DNA of 64,000 bases, taken from the NCBI RefSeq assembly GCF_013342985.1, contig NZ_CP054490.1:1116001-1180000 (forward strand). Reading direction: 5' to 3'. Every line of letters starts with the position of its first letter. Position 1 is the stretch's first letter. The notes beneath the pieces are model-generated. The model saw nothing but the letters and a program-made list of their open reading frames with translations. It was not told the origin of the DNA and made no database searches. Positions 18,631 through 28,352 of the stretch are shown one piece after another. The stretch comes from Candidatus Ruthia endofausta. Lineage in GTDB: Bacteria > Pseudomonadota > Gammaproteobacteria > PS1 > Pseudothioglobaceae. A program made the position numbers and the translations under genes.

Positions 18631-19637
18631 ATGGGCTCTAATATGTTAATAAGTTTTTTACGAATGGCAGAACCTGTTAAATTGTGCGCTGAAATAGTGC
18701 TAATGACCAAACGTTCACTTACACCTGCTAGTAGCATCCTAGCAAAGAGCTTTTCTTTTTCATCTTTGGTGTCATGAGTTATGATATTGGCTTGATTAAT
18801 GATATTATTAATAGATTCTTTACAAGTGATTGAAGAATGAGATAAATACTGTCCAAGTACGTTCAATGTACGATACAAAATAGTTTCTTGGTTGATTTTT
18901 TTTAAAATATGAATCAAGGTTTTTAATAGCAACTGTGCTTGTTTGCTAGAAACGACTTGCAAGTCCTGATGCTTGAAGTCAAGCGGAGTTTGATCAACTT
19001 CGCTGGGTAGATTGCTCTGTATACGCTCAATAAAGCCAACCAAAAGTGCTGTTTTTCTTTGACCTTGTTCCCATAATTTAGCCTTTTCTTGTTTGCTAAT
19101 TAAATCTTTTTGTAAAATCAAATTGGTGGTATCGATTAATTGTTCTACATCCTGTGTAAATGGCAAAAATTCTAGTAAATAGTGGGCAATATCTTTGCCA
19201 ACTTTGGTATTAATACACAAATCTTTAGTAAGCAGGAGACGACCAATTTCGGCTTGATTGTCAGTATTAGTAGCACACCACCAAGCCAGTTTTAGCAAAT
19301 CTTTATCAAGATTGGTTGCATTTGACACCGCTACAACTGCTTCAACTTCACCCAGTTTGAGTAGTGATGCAAGGTTTGATGACGCCACTTGCCCTATTCT
19401 TGACCAGCGCTTTAAATACGACGGGTAGCCACCCATTGTGTCTAGTATTTGGTTAATCAGAAGTTTTTTAACTGCCTTAATATAGGCATCGCTATCATAT
19501 GTTGGGTTTAAATCAATCGCCTGCTCTTTGAATTGTGCATTGAGTCCAACCACGACCAATTTATAAGTATCAATGCGAATTGCAATTGAAGTGCTAATAA
19601 GAACATTCAGTTTAAGGATGTCTTCAGTACTTAGCAT
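18597..19637 (-). CDS. dsrS: DsrS-like sulfur metabolism protein
   Basis: A 346-residue soluble, alpha-helical protein without signal peptide or catalytic motif. It resembles DsrS of sulfur-oxidising gammaproteobacteria, a conserved cytoplasmic accessory protein of the reverse dissimilatory sulfite reductase pathway: a start like LSTEDILKLNVLIS, then AIRID, GGYPSYLKRWSRIGQV, VEAVVAVSNA and LAWWCATNTDN in that order. The match is from memory of the family, so the name is probable rather than certain. It overlaps a small frameshifted membrane gene upstream by 14 nt and converges on the rsmE relic. Confidence 0.62.
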   Translation of the reverse strand: MLSTEDILKLNVLISTSIAIRIDTYKLVVVGLNAQFKEQAIDLNPTYDSDAYIKAVKKLLINQILDTMGGYPSYLKRWSRIGQVASSNLASLLKLGEVEAVVAVSNATNLDKDLLKLAWWCATNTDNQAEIGRLLLTKDLCINTKVGKDIAHYLLEFLPFTQDVEQLIDTTNLILQKDLISKQEKAKLWEQGQRKTALLVGFIERIQSNLPSEVDQTPLDFKHQDLQVVSSKQAQLLLKTLIHILKKINQETILYRTLNVLGQYLSHSSITCKESINNIINQANIITHDTKDEKEKLFARMLLAGVSERLVISTISAHNLTGSAIRKKLINILEPIQKALNTLTTP

Positions 19638-20000
19638 TTAAAAGCCTATTGAGTTGTGATAATGAGTGATTGGCAACAAAGTCTTTAAAAATAACCAGCG
19701 ACTGTTTACCGATGTTGATTATCACCAAAAATTTAGATTGATATGTATAGTAAGCTTGAGGGTATTCATGAGTTTGATGATGGTTATTTATTGTTTTAAT
19801 TAAGCCTTTGGTAAGGTTAATTCTTTTAATGGCATTGTTTGTTAGTAATAAAATTTGCCTATTCAAATAATACCAATGCGCAACAAGCAATATACTAATA
19901 ACAAGACTAGTATATAAATTAAAACAAAGTTAATAAGTGTAGTAGCGTTGATAAAATAACTTTTTAAGGGCTTAAGTTTGATGTTTAATGATTCACTCAT
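19624..20000 (-). pseudogene. Small membrane protein gene with a frameshift (YgfX-like?)
   Basis: From an ATG at 20000 that overlaps the proC stop, one frame gives SESLNIKLKPLKSYF and then a strongly hydrophobic stretch ending in a TGA near 19863. The next frame continues from about 19890 as LLVAHWYYLNRQ, a probable second membrane segment end, and a soluble tail ending SLVIFKDFVANHSLSQLNRLL. Together they would make a protein of about 125 residues with two membrane segments and a C-terminal domain loosely like YgfX/CptA. One base change in an AT-rich run separates the frames. It is either a recent pseudogene or a sequence error. Confidence 0.5.
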
Positions 20001-20820
20001 CATTACCCAATTCTATACCTATCTCATTTGCCCTATCAAAGGCAGCACGTATTGCATGGGCAATAATCACTTCAAAATTCTGGTCTTGGAAAGATTCAAT
20101 TGCTGCTTGAGTTGTGCCATTTTTTGAGGTGACTTTATTGCGAAGTTGTTGGGGCGAATCCTCAGAGCTGCTTGCCATCATACTTGCGCCCAGTGCAGTT
20201 TGAATGCTTAATTTTTGCGCCATTCTTTCATCTAATCCTAATGCTGCACCAGCTTTAGTCATTGATTCAAGCATTAAGAAAAAATATGCAGGGCCACTAC
20301 CAGAAACTGCCGTAATTGCATCCAACAAACTTTCATCGTCTACCCATAAGCATTCGCATACAGAGTTGAGTATATTTTCTGCTAAGGATTTTTGTTTGCT
20401 TGATACTTGCTCATTAGCAAATAAACCTGTAATACCTTGCTTGAGTAGAGCAGGCGTGTTAGGCATGGCACGTACAATGGCTTGATTGCCACCTAGCCAG
20501 CGCTCAATGTCACGTGATCTAACCCCTGCAGCAATAGATATAATGAGCGTATTAGTTGTAAGTTTCTTTTTTAAAACTTTACAAACACTAGATAATACCT
20601 GTGGTTTAACAGCAAGAACAATAACGTTACACTGAGCTGCAAGTTTGGTATTATCCGTAAAAATCTCAAGGTTAAATTCAGCTTTCCGAAGGGATAATAA
20701 TGCCTCATTGGTGTCACTAATTTTGATTTGATTGTGTTTAGTGCCATTGTTAATCAGCCCAGAAATGATGGCATGTGCCATATTGCCAGCGCCGATAAAA
20801 CCGATGAGTGAGTTTTGCAT
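19993..20820 (-). CDS. proC: Pyrroline-5-carboxylate reductase
   Basis: Last step of proline synthesis, NAD(P)H reduction of P5C. 275 residues. N-terminal Rossmann loop GFIGAGNMAHAI, then VLAVKPQVL, RAMPNTPAL and the C-terminal family signature region AVSGSGPAYFFLMLESM and VTSKNGTTQAAIES are complete. proA, another proline gene, is at 38-39 kb. Its stop overlaps the next small ORF by 8 nt. Confidence 0.96.
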   Translation of the reverse strand: MQNSLIGFIGAGNMAHAIISGLINNGTKHNQIKISDTNEALLSLRKAEFNLEIFTDNTKLAAQCNVIVLAVKPQVLSSVCKVLKKKLTTNTLIISIAAGVRSRDIERWLGGNQAIVRAMPNTPALLKQGITGLFANEQVSSKQKSLAENILNSVCECLWVDDESLLDAITAVSGSGPAYFFLMLESMTKAGAALGLDERMAQKLSIQTALGASMMASSSEDSPQQLRNKVTSKNGTTQAAIESFQDQNFEVIIAHAIRAAFDRANEIGIELGNDE

Positions 20821-20892
20821 AACGAATGTTTGAAGAAATAATATAATGTGTATTTTACCAAAATAGTGTTGCTAAAAAATACAAGGATGACA

Positions 20893-21561
20893 ATGAAATT
20901 TTTTAACCCAAAATTAATTATGATTGATGTAGACGGAACCTTAATTGATAGCGTCCCAGATTTAGCCTATTGTGTTAATGAATTGATGAGAGCGATGAAT
21001 AGAACGCCATGGAGCGAGGCCAAGGTGCGCCACTGGGTTGGTAATGGTGTGCCAAAGCTGGTAGAAAGGTCATTAACTGGTGAGCTTGAGGCGAGCGTTA
21101 ATAAGCAAGATTTTGACAAAGCCTATCTAATTTTCTTAGAGCTATATAGTGTTAATACTTCCGTGCGTTCATGTTTATATAGTGGTGTAAAAGAGAGTTT
21201 GGATTATCTAAAACAACAAGGTTATATACTAGGCTGTGTGACCAATAAGGCCAAGCAATTCACCTTACCAATTTTGAAAGATTTGGGTATTTTTGATTAT
21301 TTTAGGTTGGTGGTTTCTGGTGATACCTTGGCAAAGAAAAAGCCGGATCCATTGCCGCTATTACACAGCGCTGAATTTTTTAACGTTAATCCGAAAGATT
21401 GCCTAATGCTTGGCGATTCAATCAGCGATGTAGCCGCCTCACGCGCTGCTGGATTTAAAGTTATTTGTATGTCGTATGGGTACAATCATGGCAAAGATAT
21501 TCAAGATGCCAATCCAGATTTAGTGATTGATTCAATGTTTGAACTTAAAGATTATTTATAA
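20893..21561 (+). CDS. gph: Phosphoglycolate phosphatase (HAD family)
   Basis: 222 residues from the ATG at 20893; AAGGA 5 nt upstream supports this over the ATG at 20887. HAD motif I is IDVDGTLIDSVPDLA, motif II is GCVTNKAKQF, motif III K is in KKKPDPLPLL and motif IV is MLGDSISDVAASRAAG. The cap-region and overall length fit Gph, which removes 2-phosphoglycolate. In an organism using RuBisCO this would be needed, but RuBisCO is not in this window. Other HAD phosphatases of the same group cannot be excluded. Confidence 0.88.
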   Translation: MKFFNPKLIMIDVDGTLIDSVPDLAYCVNELMRAMNRTPWSEAKVRHWVGNGVPKLVERSLTGELEASVNKQDFDKAYLIFLELYSVNTSVRSCLYSGVKESLDYLKQQGYILGCVTNKAKQFTLPILKDLGIFDYFRLVVSGDTLAKKKPDPLPLLHSAEFFNVNPKDCLMLGDSISDVAASRAAGFKVICMSYGYNHGKDIQDANPDLVIDSMFELKDYL

Positions 21562-21585
21562 CTAGTATCAGTAAAATGTATTCAC

Positions 21586-22824
21586 ATGGATACATTTGAT
21601 AACCAACATATTTGGCACCCATATGCCAAAATTCCTAACGAGATTCCCACCTATTTGGTTGAATCGGCCAAGGGTGTTTATTTAACTTTAGAAAGCGGCA
21701 AGCACGTTATTGATGGTATGAGTTCATGGTGGTCAGCCATTCATGGTTATAATCACCCAGTACTTAATAAAGCGATTGAAACGCAGTTAGGGAAAATGTC
21801 TCACGTCATGTTTGGCGGGCTAACCCACCAGCCTGCGATTGAGCTTACTAAAACGTTATTGAATATCACACCTGATCATTTAACCAAGATATTTTTTACC
21901 GATTCTGGTTCAGTATCAGTAGAAGTTGCCCTCAAGATGGCACTCCAATATTGGCATAATAAGCACCAAGCCAATAAGCAAAAATTTATCACCATTCGGG
22001 GTGGCTATCATGGCGATACATTTGGCGCTATGAGTGTGTGCGATCCAGATGATGGCATGCACCATTTATTTTCAGGCGTATTGCCACAACACTTTTTTGT
22101 TAAAAGCCCGTCTATTGTATCCACGGATGAGGCATTAGCAGATTTGAGGGCGACATTAAAGAAAAACGCAGGTTCAATTGCAGCCATGATTTTAGAACCT
22201 GTTATACAAAATGCAGGTGGTATGAAAACATACAACCCCCAATATTTACTTAAAGCCAAAGTACTTTGCAAGCAATATCATGTTCTATTCATCTTAGATG
22301 AAATTGCCACCGGTTTTGGACGAACTGGACACTTATTTGCACTTGAACATGTCAATGTTAAGCCCGATATTTTATGCTTAGGCAAGGCATTAACAAGTGG
22401 CTATATGACTTTAGCAGCCACACTAACTACCGATGATGTCTCAAACGCAGTCGGTACGCTTATGCATGGTCCTACCTTTATGGCAAATCCATTGGCTTGC
22501 GCTGTAGCCAATGCTAGTATTGAATTATTACTCAATTCCCCTTGGCAAAATAACATTGCTAATATCGAAGAAATATTGAGTGCAGAATTATTACCTCTTC
22601 AAAAGTATGCACAAGTTAAAGATGTGAGAATTTTGGGCGCTATTGGTGTGATAGAACTCACACATGAAATTGACATACATCCAACTCAAAAACATTTAAT
22701 TGAATTGGATGTTTGGCTCAGGCCTTATGGAAAATTACTCTATACCATACCACCGTTTATAATTACTGATGATGAGCTTTTAACAATTATTAATGCCATT
22801 AAAACGATTGTAGGGGAGTTGTGA
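21586..22824 (+). CDS. bioA: Adenosylmethionine-8-amino-7-oxononanoate aminotransferase
   Basis: Biotin synthesis: makes 7,8-diaminopelargonate (DAPA) using SAM as amino donor. 412 residues, class III PLP aminotransferase. Family marks are IWHPYAKI at the N terminus, GMSSWWSAIHGYNHP, FFTDSGSVSVEVALKMA, IRGGYHGDTFGAMSVC, ILDEIATGFGRTG and the PLP lysine in LGKALTSGYM. It lies 24 nt after gph. No other biotin gene is adjacent. Confidence 0.95.
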   Translation: MDTFDNQHIWHPYAKIPNEIPTYLVESAKGVYLTLESGKHVIDGMSSWWSAIHGYNHPVLNKAIETQLGKMSHVMFGGLTHQPAIELTKTLLNITPDHLTKIFFTDSGSVSVEVALKMALQYWHNKHQANKQKFITIRGGYHGDTFGAMSVCDPDDGMHHLFSGVLPQHFFVKSPSIVSTDEALADLRATLKKNAGSIAAMILEPVIQNAGGMKTYNPQYLLKAKVLCKQYHVLFILDEIATGFGRTGHLFALEHVNVKPDILCLGKALTSGYMTLAATLTTDDVSNAVGTLMHGPTFMANPLACAVANASIELLLNSPWQNNIANIEEILSAELLPLQKYAQVKDVRILGAIGVIELTHEIDIHPTQKHLIELDVWLRPYGKLLYTIPPFIITDDELLTIINAIKTIVGEL

Positions 22825-22825
22825 A

Positions 22826-23077
22826 AGGGTTTATTATTTGCAATGTATGGGTTAATATGATTTGGTGGATCTATCTCATTAGTCATAAGCCAATATGCAT
22901 ATTCAGGATGGGCATTACACAGTTTCTTTATAGTTTCATGTCTTGGTTCTTGCTCACTTTTTTTTGAACCTTTACACGCTTCTCATTTTTATTTTTACTA
23001 AACTTGTCATTTCAGCTTGTGTATAGCCCTCTATTTTCCTCACTAATTTTAATTTTTCGTTAAATTTCGTAAAGTAC
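22826..23077 (-). pseudogene. Phage-type repressor (helix-turn-helix) pseudogene
   Basis: Minus-strand fragments in two frames: KFNEKLKLVRKIEGYTQAEM, TSLVKI, a frameshift, then SEQEPRHETIKKLCNAHPEY and AYWLMTNEIDPP. The R..EG.TQ.E helix-turn-helix start and the HPEYAYWLMT tail are what short phage immunity repressors of the P2-like or HP1-like kind show. No start codon is evident. It is divergent from the excisionase-like relic at 23239. Confidence 0.6.
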
Positions 23078-23079
23078 TT

Positions 23080-23101
23080 GATACGACTATAAAGTCGTAT
23101 C
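23080..23101. repeat. Perfect 9-bp palindrome between two relict regulators
   Basis: GATACGACT and AGTCGTATC flank a 4-nt ATAA spacer. It sits just upstream of the repressor relic and between it and the excisionase-like relic, where a shared operator of a lysogeny switch would lie. It is not followed by a T run, so a terminator is less likely. Confidence 0.6.
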
Positions 23102-23238
23102 TGTGCTGATATAGCTGTTTAATCTGTTTTTAATCAAATTAAACCAAGAATGCACTTAATTTAGCATGTTAGTAGATGAATTTACCCAAGAGTATATAGA
23201 GAAGGGTCGTTAGACACCATATTGATATATTTATCACT

Positions 23239-23454
23239 ATGGCAGTATCTCCAGTAACTGGAATTTCATCTGAAAAATATGCCGACATGACTGGTATTCC
23301 TCACAAGCGCGTTAAAGACTGGTGTTTAGAAGGCGCCTTAACTTGTAGGCGATTGGACAACAATGGTAAGGAGATATCAAACTAGTCTAAAAATCCTAAA
23401 TTAGGTCATTGGTATATTGATACGTCAAAACGTATAGGCGATGTTAGATTATAA
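23239..23454 (+). pseudogene. Cox/excisionase-like regulator pseudogene
   Basis: A 71-codon reading frame interrupted by TAG at codon 49 (23383-23385). The conceptual protein begins MAVSPVTGISSEKYADMTG and continues IPHKRVKDWCLEGAL, a small DNA-binding winged-helix pattern like phage Cox or excisionase proteins, and ends HWYIDTSKRIGDVRL. No function other than DNA binding can be argued. It pairs with the divergent repressor relic. Confidence 0.5.
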
Positions 23455-23465
23455 CAAGCCACCTG

Positions 23466-25430
23466 TTATTCAATTGGATCAATATCTAAATACCAACGCA
23501 CTTTGTTTTTGAGTTTGAGTGTGCTGATGTGCTGATTAAAGGTGGATAGTATTTGATGGAGCGTTGCTCGGTTGTTGGATTGTAGATATAGGTTGAAGTA
23601 ATAGTAGTCTGATTTTTTTTCAATGGTGTTGGCTACTGGCCCCCAAATTTCTACTGAGTCCATTTGTATGCTTTTTAATAAAACGGCTGCTTCATGTAAG
23701 AAATTCTCAGCATTTTGTTTGTTTTTTGCATTGGCACATAATAATGCTTGGTGTGAAAAAGGCGGCATCATTGCGCTTAGGCGTTGTTTGAGGAGTTGGC
23801 TAGCAAATTGTGTGTAGTGAGATGATAAAACAAAGTTAAAAATTGGATGCTCGGGGTAGCGAGTTTGAATAACAACCTCGCCTTTTTCTTTATGTCTGCC
23901 AGCACGGCCTGATACTTGAATGAGTAGTTGGGCTAAATATTCAGTTGCTCGGAAATTAAGGGATAAAAATCCAGCATCAATATCCAAAATACCAACCATT
24001 GCAAGGTTGGAAAAATCATGCCCCTTGGCTAACATTTGCGTACCAATAATAATACAAGGTTCACCAGCATTAATTTGCTCTAAGTGTTGTGCAAAGGCCT
24101 TTTTGCGTCGTGTGGTGTCACGATCAATGCGGATAATAGGCGTGTCTTCAAAGTGTGAAGACAGTGTTTCTTCTAGTCTTTCTGTGCCATAGCCTAATAC
24201 TTCAAGATTCTGCTCACAGCAATCTGGACAGGTGTGTTCTGGCATTTTCTCATCATCACAATGATGGCATTTAAGACGATTGATATGGCGGTGATAAACC
24301 ATGGTTGAATCGCAATGATCGCATCGCGCTTTCCAGCCACACTGCGTGCAATAATAAACAGGTGCATAACCTCGACGGTTAATAAACAACATGACCTGCC
24401 TTCCGGCGGATAAATATTGTTTGGTTTTTTCAACCAACATTTTAGACAAGACGCCATCAGTATTACTGCGTATATCAATCAAACTGACCTTTGGCAGGGT
24501 GGCACCACCTGCGCGTTTGGTGAGTGTGATACGTGTGATTTTCTCATCCATTACATTTTTTAACGATTCTAATGAAGGCGTTGCTGTACCTAAGACTAGT
24601 GGGATATTGGTTTGTTTGGCGCGGATAAGGCTTAAGTCTCTAGCACAATACCGAAAACTTGATTGTTGCTTAAATGAGTTATCATGCTCCTCATCAATAA
24701 TGATTAAGCCTAGGTTTGGCATTGGTGCAAAAATGGCACTTCGTGTGCCAAGTACCACGCCAGCCTTACCATTTTTAGCCATGAGATAGGCATCTAGTTT
24801 TTGAGTTTCGTTGAGTTGCGAATGAATCGCCACTACGCGTGTTTTTAGGCGTGACTCAAAACGGATAATCATTTGTGGCGTTAGCCCAATTTCTGGCACC
24901 AATACCAACACTTGTTTTCCTTGGTCAAGCATTGCTTGGGTGGTGTGTAAATACACCTCAGTTTTGCCGCTACCAGTCACACCGTGGAGTAAAAAAGCGT
25001 GATATTGGTGGGTTGATTTTAAGATTTGTGCGATGGCAATGTTTTGCTCATCTGTGGGTTTAAAGTCTGGTTGCTGTGTTTTATTTGGCAAGCTAGTAAT
25101 TCTTTTAATGTTTGCTTCTTTACCTAAACGCAAGTTCTTAGGTAGTGCAGTTGAAATCACCTCGCCAATTGGATGGTGATAATAATTGGCCGACCAAAAC
25201 AAGAAATTCAAGGTTGGCTTGTCTAAAATTGGCGTTTTGTCTAACACTTCTTCAACAGATCTAAGCTTATCAAAATTACTTTTATTCTTAATAGCTAGTA
25301 CAATGCCGATTACTTTCTTACGCACAAAAGGTACTTTAACACGCATGCCAACAAGCACCTCATTATCACATAGGTAGTCAAAAGTTTTATTTAATGGTAC
25401 GGGTATAGCAACTTCAACGATTGATGACAA
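23466..25430 (-). CDS. priA: Primosomal protein N' (replication restart helicase PriA)
   Basis: Superfamily 2 helicase that reloads DnaB at stalled forks. 654 residues. N-terminal 3'BD domain, Walker A in HGVTGSGKTEVYLH, Walker B/DEAH in LIIIDEEHDNSFKQQ, GTATPSLES, the zinc-binding cysteine cluster (CTQCGWKARCDHC, then CHHCDDEKMPEHTCPDCC), then GYGTERLEE, IGTQMLAKGHDF and VSGRAGRH. It is about 75 residues shorter than in E. coli, mostly from shorter loops, with all motifs present. Confidence 0.96.
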   Translation of the reverse strand: MSSIVEVAIPVPLNKTFDYLCDNEVLVGMRVKVPFVRKKVIGIVLAIKNKSNFDKLRSVEEVLDKTPILDKPTLNFLFWSANYYHHPIGEVISTALPKNLRLGKEANIKRITSLPNKTQQPDFKPTDEQNIAIAQILKSTHQYHAFLLHGVTGSGKTEVYLHTTQAMLDQGKQVLVLVPEIGLTPQMIIRFESRLKTRVVAIHSQLNETQKLDAYLMAKNGKAGVVLGTRSAIFAPMPNLGLIIIDEEHDNSFKQQSSFRYCARDLSLIRAKQTNIPLVLGTATPSLESLKNVMDEKITRITLTKRAGGATLPKVSLIDIRSNTDGVLSKMLVEKTKQYLSAGRQVMLFINRRGYAPVYYCTQCGWKARCDHCDSTMVYHRHINRLKCHHCDDEKMPEHTCPDCCEQNLEVLGYGTERLEETLSSHFEDTPIIRIDRDTTRRKKAFAQHLEQINAGEPCIIIGTQMLAKGHDFSNLAMVGILDIDAGFLSLNFRATEYLAQLLIQVSGRAGRHKEKGEVVIQTRYPEHPIFNFVLSSHYTQFASQLLKQRLSAMMPPFSHQALLCANAKNKQNAENFLHEAAVLLKSIQMDSVEIWGPVANTIEKKSDYYYFNLYLQSNNRATLHQILSTFNQHISTLKLKNKVRWYLDIDPIE

Positions 25431-25495
25431 GATAATAGACTTTTGATAAAATTAGGTTATTTTATCAATAAATATCATTAAGTCCAAGGTTAAGT

Positions 25496-25933
25496 ATGGT
25501 GGTTATTCAAAATAGTATTCATGATTCATCTGTTAATGAGTATGATTTAAGCAACACTTTGCAAAAAGCGCTTAAAGAGCTAGGCAAGGGTGAAAGCGAG
25601 TTATTGATTCGATTGGTCAATAAAACAGAAATTCAAAACCTTAATAAAATTTATCGTCATCAAGATAAACCTACTAATGTATTGTCATTTCCAAGCGATT
25701 TGCCGATTGAAATTAATGAGGCACTTTTAGGCGATGTGGTGATTTGTACACAGGTCATCTTAAGAGAGTCTATTGAACAGCATAAATCTTTTAATGATCA
25801 CTTAACTCATATGGCAATTCACGGTATGTTGCATTTATTGGGCTATGACCATATTGATACTAAAGATGCGCAGCAGATGGAAAGTCTGGAGATAAAAATC
25901 TTAGCAAAAATTGGGATTAACAACCCTTATTAA
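25496..25933 (+). CDS. ybeY: Endoribonuclease YbeY
   Basis: Zinc-dependent single-strand endoribonuclease needed for 16S rRNA 3'-end maturation and ribosome quality control. 145 residues. The catalytic motif H3xH5xH is in HMAIHGMLHLLGYDH, preceded by the RHQDKPTNVLSFP and LGDVVIC segments. The upstream neighbour priA is divergent. No ybeZ is adjacent. Confidence 0.95.
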   Translation: MVVIQNSIHDSSVNEYDLSNTLQKALKELGKGESELLIRLVNKTEIQNLNKIYRHQDKPTNVLSFPSDLPIEINEALLGDVVICTQVILRESIEQHKSFNDHLTHMAIHGMLHLLGYDHIDTKDAQQMESLEIKILAKIGINNPY

Positions 25934-25984
25934 GTTAGCAAGAAATGTCACCATTCATTTGGGGTAAGCAAAGGTTCACCCGCT

Positions 25985-27157
25985 TTAAATGCTAGACATT
26001 TTACCAATACGCTCAATAGCACATAATTTATTATCAATGTAATACATTTTTAACTGGCTTCTTTCCCAAGGCGGAATACTGGCCTCTTGTAAGACTTTTT
26101 TTAGTGATTGAGTGTGTGTTTTCCCTAGTAATTTAATGCGCTGGCCTTCTTGTCGATAACGAATTGAAATTTTTTTTAAATCCTTAAACTCTTCATAAAA
26201 TGGACAAGATTCGTTTTTTCTTGGTAGGGCTTTATTGATGAAATATAGTTCATTTTGGTAGCGTCTAATCTCATATTTATCCCAACATACCAAAGGGTTA
26301 GCATCTTCTTTTGTGTGTAGTAGTTCAATAATTTGGTGCATTATTTTATCGCTAGGTGTTAAAAAGTTAAGAAAATTTAAATGATGGAGAAGAACATTTT
26401 TAATTCTGTGAGTTCCAAGTTTGGTAAGTTTGCTTGTATCGATACGATTGGTACTATTGATAATATGATGCATCTTGATATCAATATCAGCCAATTCGCG
26501 TATAAGTTTTAAGGTTTCTGATTGGTGTTTTGCGCTTCTGGCAAGTGTTCTACCTAAATTTTTATACACGTCAGATAATTTAGGTAGAATTTCTAATCGC
26601 AAGAAATTACGCCTAAAATTAGTATTTTTGTTGCTATCGTCTTCTATCCAGCTTAACTTGTTATTTTCAGCATAATCAATAATTTGAGACTTGTTAATTG
26701 TTAAAAAAGGACGATAGTGAATACCTTTGCCTAAAGGTTTTTCTTTAGGCATGGCGGCTAACCCTTTGATACCACCACCACGGAACAGTTGTAGAAGCAG
26801 GGTTTCTGCTTGGTCGTTCTGATGGTGCGCTGTGCAAAGCACCTCATTTTCTTTTAATGAGTTAGATAGCGAATGATAGCGTTTTTTTCGTGCATTTTCT
26901 TCGATATTAGATGTATTATCGAAGGATAAATCAATACTTAAATAGGCGATATTAAGGCTTAAGCATAGTTTTTCACAAAACTTATCCCATTCATTACAAT
27001 ATTGAGACAAATGATGATTGTAATGAATGACGCTTGTTTTATTGGGATAATGCATGTTTAAATAATGCAACAGTACGACAGAATCAATGCCGCCACTAAG
27101 ACTGAGGACAATTTTCTTGCTCTCAAGAAATAAATCTTTAGTCTTTAAATCTTCCAA
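25985..27157 (-). CDS. tilS: tRNA(Ile)-lysidine synthase
   Basis: Modifies C34 of tRNA-Ile2 (CAU) to lysidine, changing its identity from Met to Ile. 390 residues. The PP-loop is [16 protein letters not shown] near 16-32, followed by [29 protein letters not shown] and RPFL. The C-terminal TilS substrate domain is present but short. Its start overlaps the end of accA by 20 nt. Its substrate tRNA gene is at 11502-11578. Confidence 0.95.
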   Translation of the reverse strand: MEDLKTKDLFLESKKIVLSLSGGIDSVVLLHYLNMHYPNKTSVIHYNHHLSQYCNEWDKFCEKLCLSLNIAYLSIDLSFDNTSNIEENARKKRYHSLSNSLKENEVLCTAHHQNDQAETLLLQLFRGGGIKGLAAMPKEKPLGKGIHYRPFLTINKSQIIDYAENNKLSWIEDDSNKNTNFRRNFLRLEILPKLSDVYKNLGRTLARSAKHQSETLKLIRELADIDIKMHHIINSTNRIDTSKLTKLGTHRIKNVLLHHLNFLNFLTPSDKIMHQIIELLHTKEDANPLVCWDKYEIRRYQNELYFINKALPRKNESCPFYEEFKDLKKISIRYRQEGQRIKLLGKTHTQSLKKVLQEASIPPWERSQLKMYYIDNKLCAIERIGKMSSI

Positions 27158-28088
27158 AACTTAAGAGTTTTTCTTGTCTATTTTGTAACAACTGTTCTAT
27201 TGGTAGTTGTTTAATTTCATTGAGTTGTTGTGTTAACGCCTCTTTTAGTAGCACTTTTGCTTGAAGAGGGTTGCGGTGGATGCCACCTAGTGGCTCATCA
27301 ATAATGATGTCAATCAGCCCTTCTTCTTTAAGATGGGCTGAGGTTAGCTTTAAAGATTCTGCTGCAAGGTTGGCCTTGGTTGTATCTTTATATAAAATGG
27401 AAGCACAGCCTTCTGGGGAAATCACGGAGTAAATACTGTATTTAAACATCATGATTGTATCTGCCACACCAATTGCTAGTGCACCACCAGAACCGCCTTC
27501 GCCAATGACTACCGAGATAATGGGCGTTGCAAGTGTTGACATTTCAAATAAGTTTTTAGCAATGGCTTCACTTTGACCTCGCTCTTCAGCGCCAATACCA
27601 GGGTAAGCACCAGGCGTGTCAATAAAAGTAACAACAGGCATTGAGAATTTTTCAGCCAGTTTCATTAAACGCAAGGCTTTGCGATAGCCTTCAGGCCTAG
27701 GCATGCCAAAATTGTATTTGAGTTTTTCTTGAGTGGTTCGCCCTTTTTGCTGGCCAATAAACATTACTGGCTGGGCATCTAATGTTGCAATGCCACCAAT
27801 AATAGCATGGTCATCACCATAGGCACGATCGCCGTGTAATTCAGTAAATTCATCAAATACATGAGAAATATAATCAAGTGTATAAAGGCGTTTAGGGTGG
27901 CGTGCTAGTTGAGATATTTGCCAGTCGTTTAAAGAGGAAAAGATTTTTTTGGTTAAAGCACTGCTCTTGACTTTAAGCGCCTCCATTTCATTAACAATGT
28001 CTGCTTTGTCTTTAATATTGTCAAGTGCTCGTATTTTTTCCTCTAGCTCGGCAATGGGTTGTTCAAAATCAAGGTAATCTAAGTTCAT
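27138..28088 (-). CDS. accA: Acetyl-CoA carboxylase carboxyltransferase subunit alpha
   Basis: With AccD transfers the carboxyl group from biotin to acetyl-CoA, first step of fatty acid synthesis. The ATG at 28088 gives 316 residues beginning [19 protein letters not shown], as in E. coli (319). Conserved: [66 protein letters not shown] and [16 protein letters not shown]. The in-frame ATG at 28118 adds ten unrelated residues. Confidence 0.96.
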   Translation of the reverse strand: MNLDYLDFEQPIAELEEKIRALDNIKDKADIVNEMEALKVKSSALTKKIFSSLNDWQISQLARHPKRLYTLDYISHVFDEFTELHGDRAYGDDHAIIGGIATLDAQPVMFIGQQKGRTTQEKLKYNFGMPRPEGYRKALRLMKLAEKFSMPVVTFIDTPGAYPGIGAEERGQSEAIAKNLFEMSTLATPIISVVIGEGGSGGALAIGVADTIMMFKYSIYSVISPEGCASILYKDTTKANLAAESLKLTSAHLKEEGLIDIIIDEPLGGIHRNPLQAKVLLKEALTQQLNEIKQLPIEQLLQNRQEKLLSFGRFKD

Positions 28089-28352
28089 ACTCTGGTTTAA
28101 AATTCGTTCATATATCAATGTTTGAAATTATAGCAGAAACACTGGCATTTTTAGCTTTCGCCACTTTTATATTTGTTGTTTGAATGTATTTGAGTTAGTT
28201 TTGTAAAATCTTTATAGACATCTTGTTCAATTTAAATGAGTAAGATTTGATACGTTTTTGTTAATTATGAGGAAATTAATGCAAAATTCTTACTAAATGG
28301 TTAAAAAAATAAAAGGTATTAACGTTGTTTTTTAGTAAAAAAAGGAAGGAAA

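Noticed and set aside
28118-28183. Short ORF with a hydrophobic segment ([20 protein letters not shown]) before ccoS
   Set aside because: Only 21 codons, ends early, lies in the accA leader and has no ribosome-binding site. A truncated CcoQ-like or CcoH-like piece is possible but not supportable.
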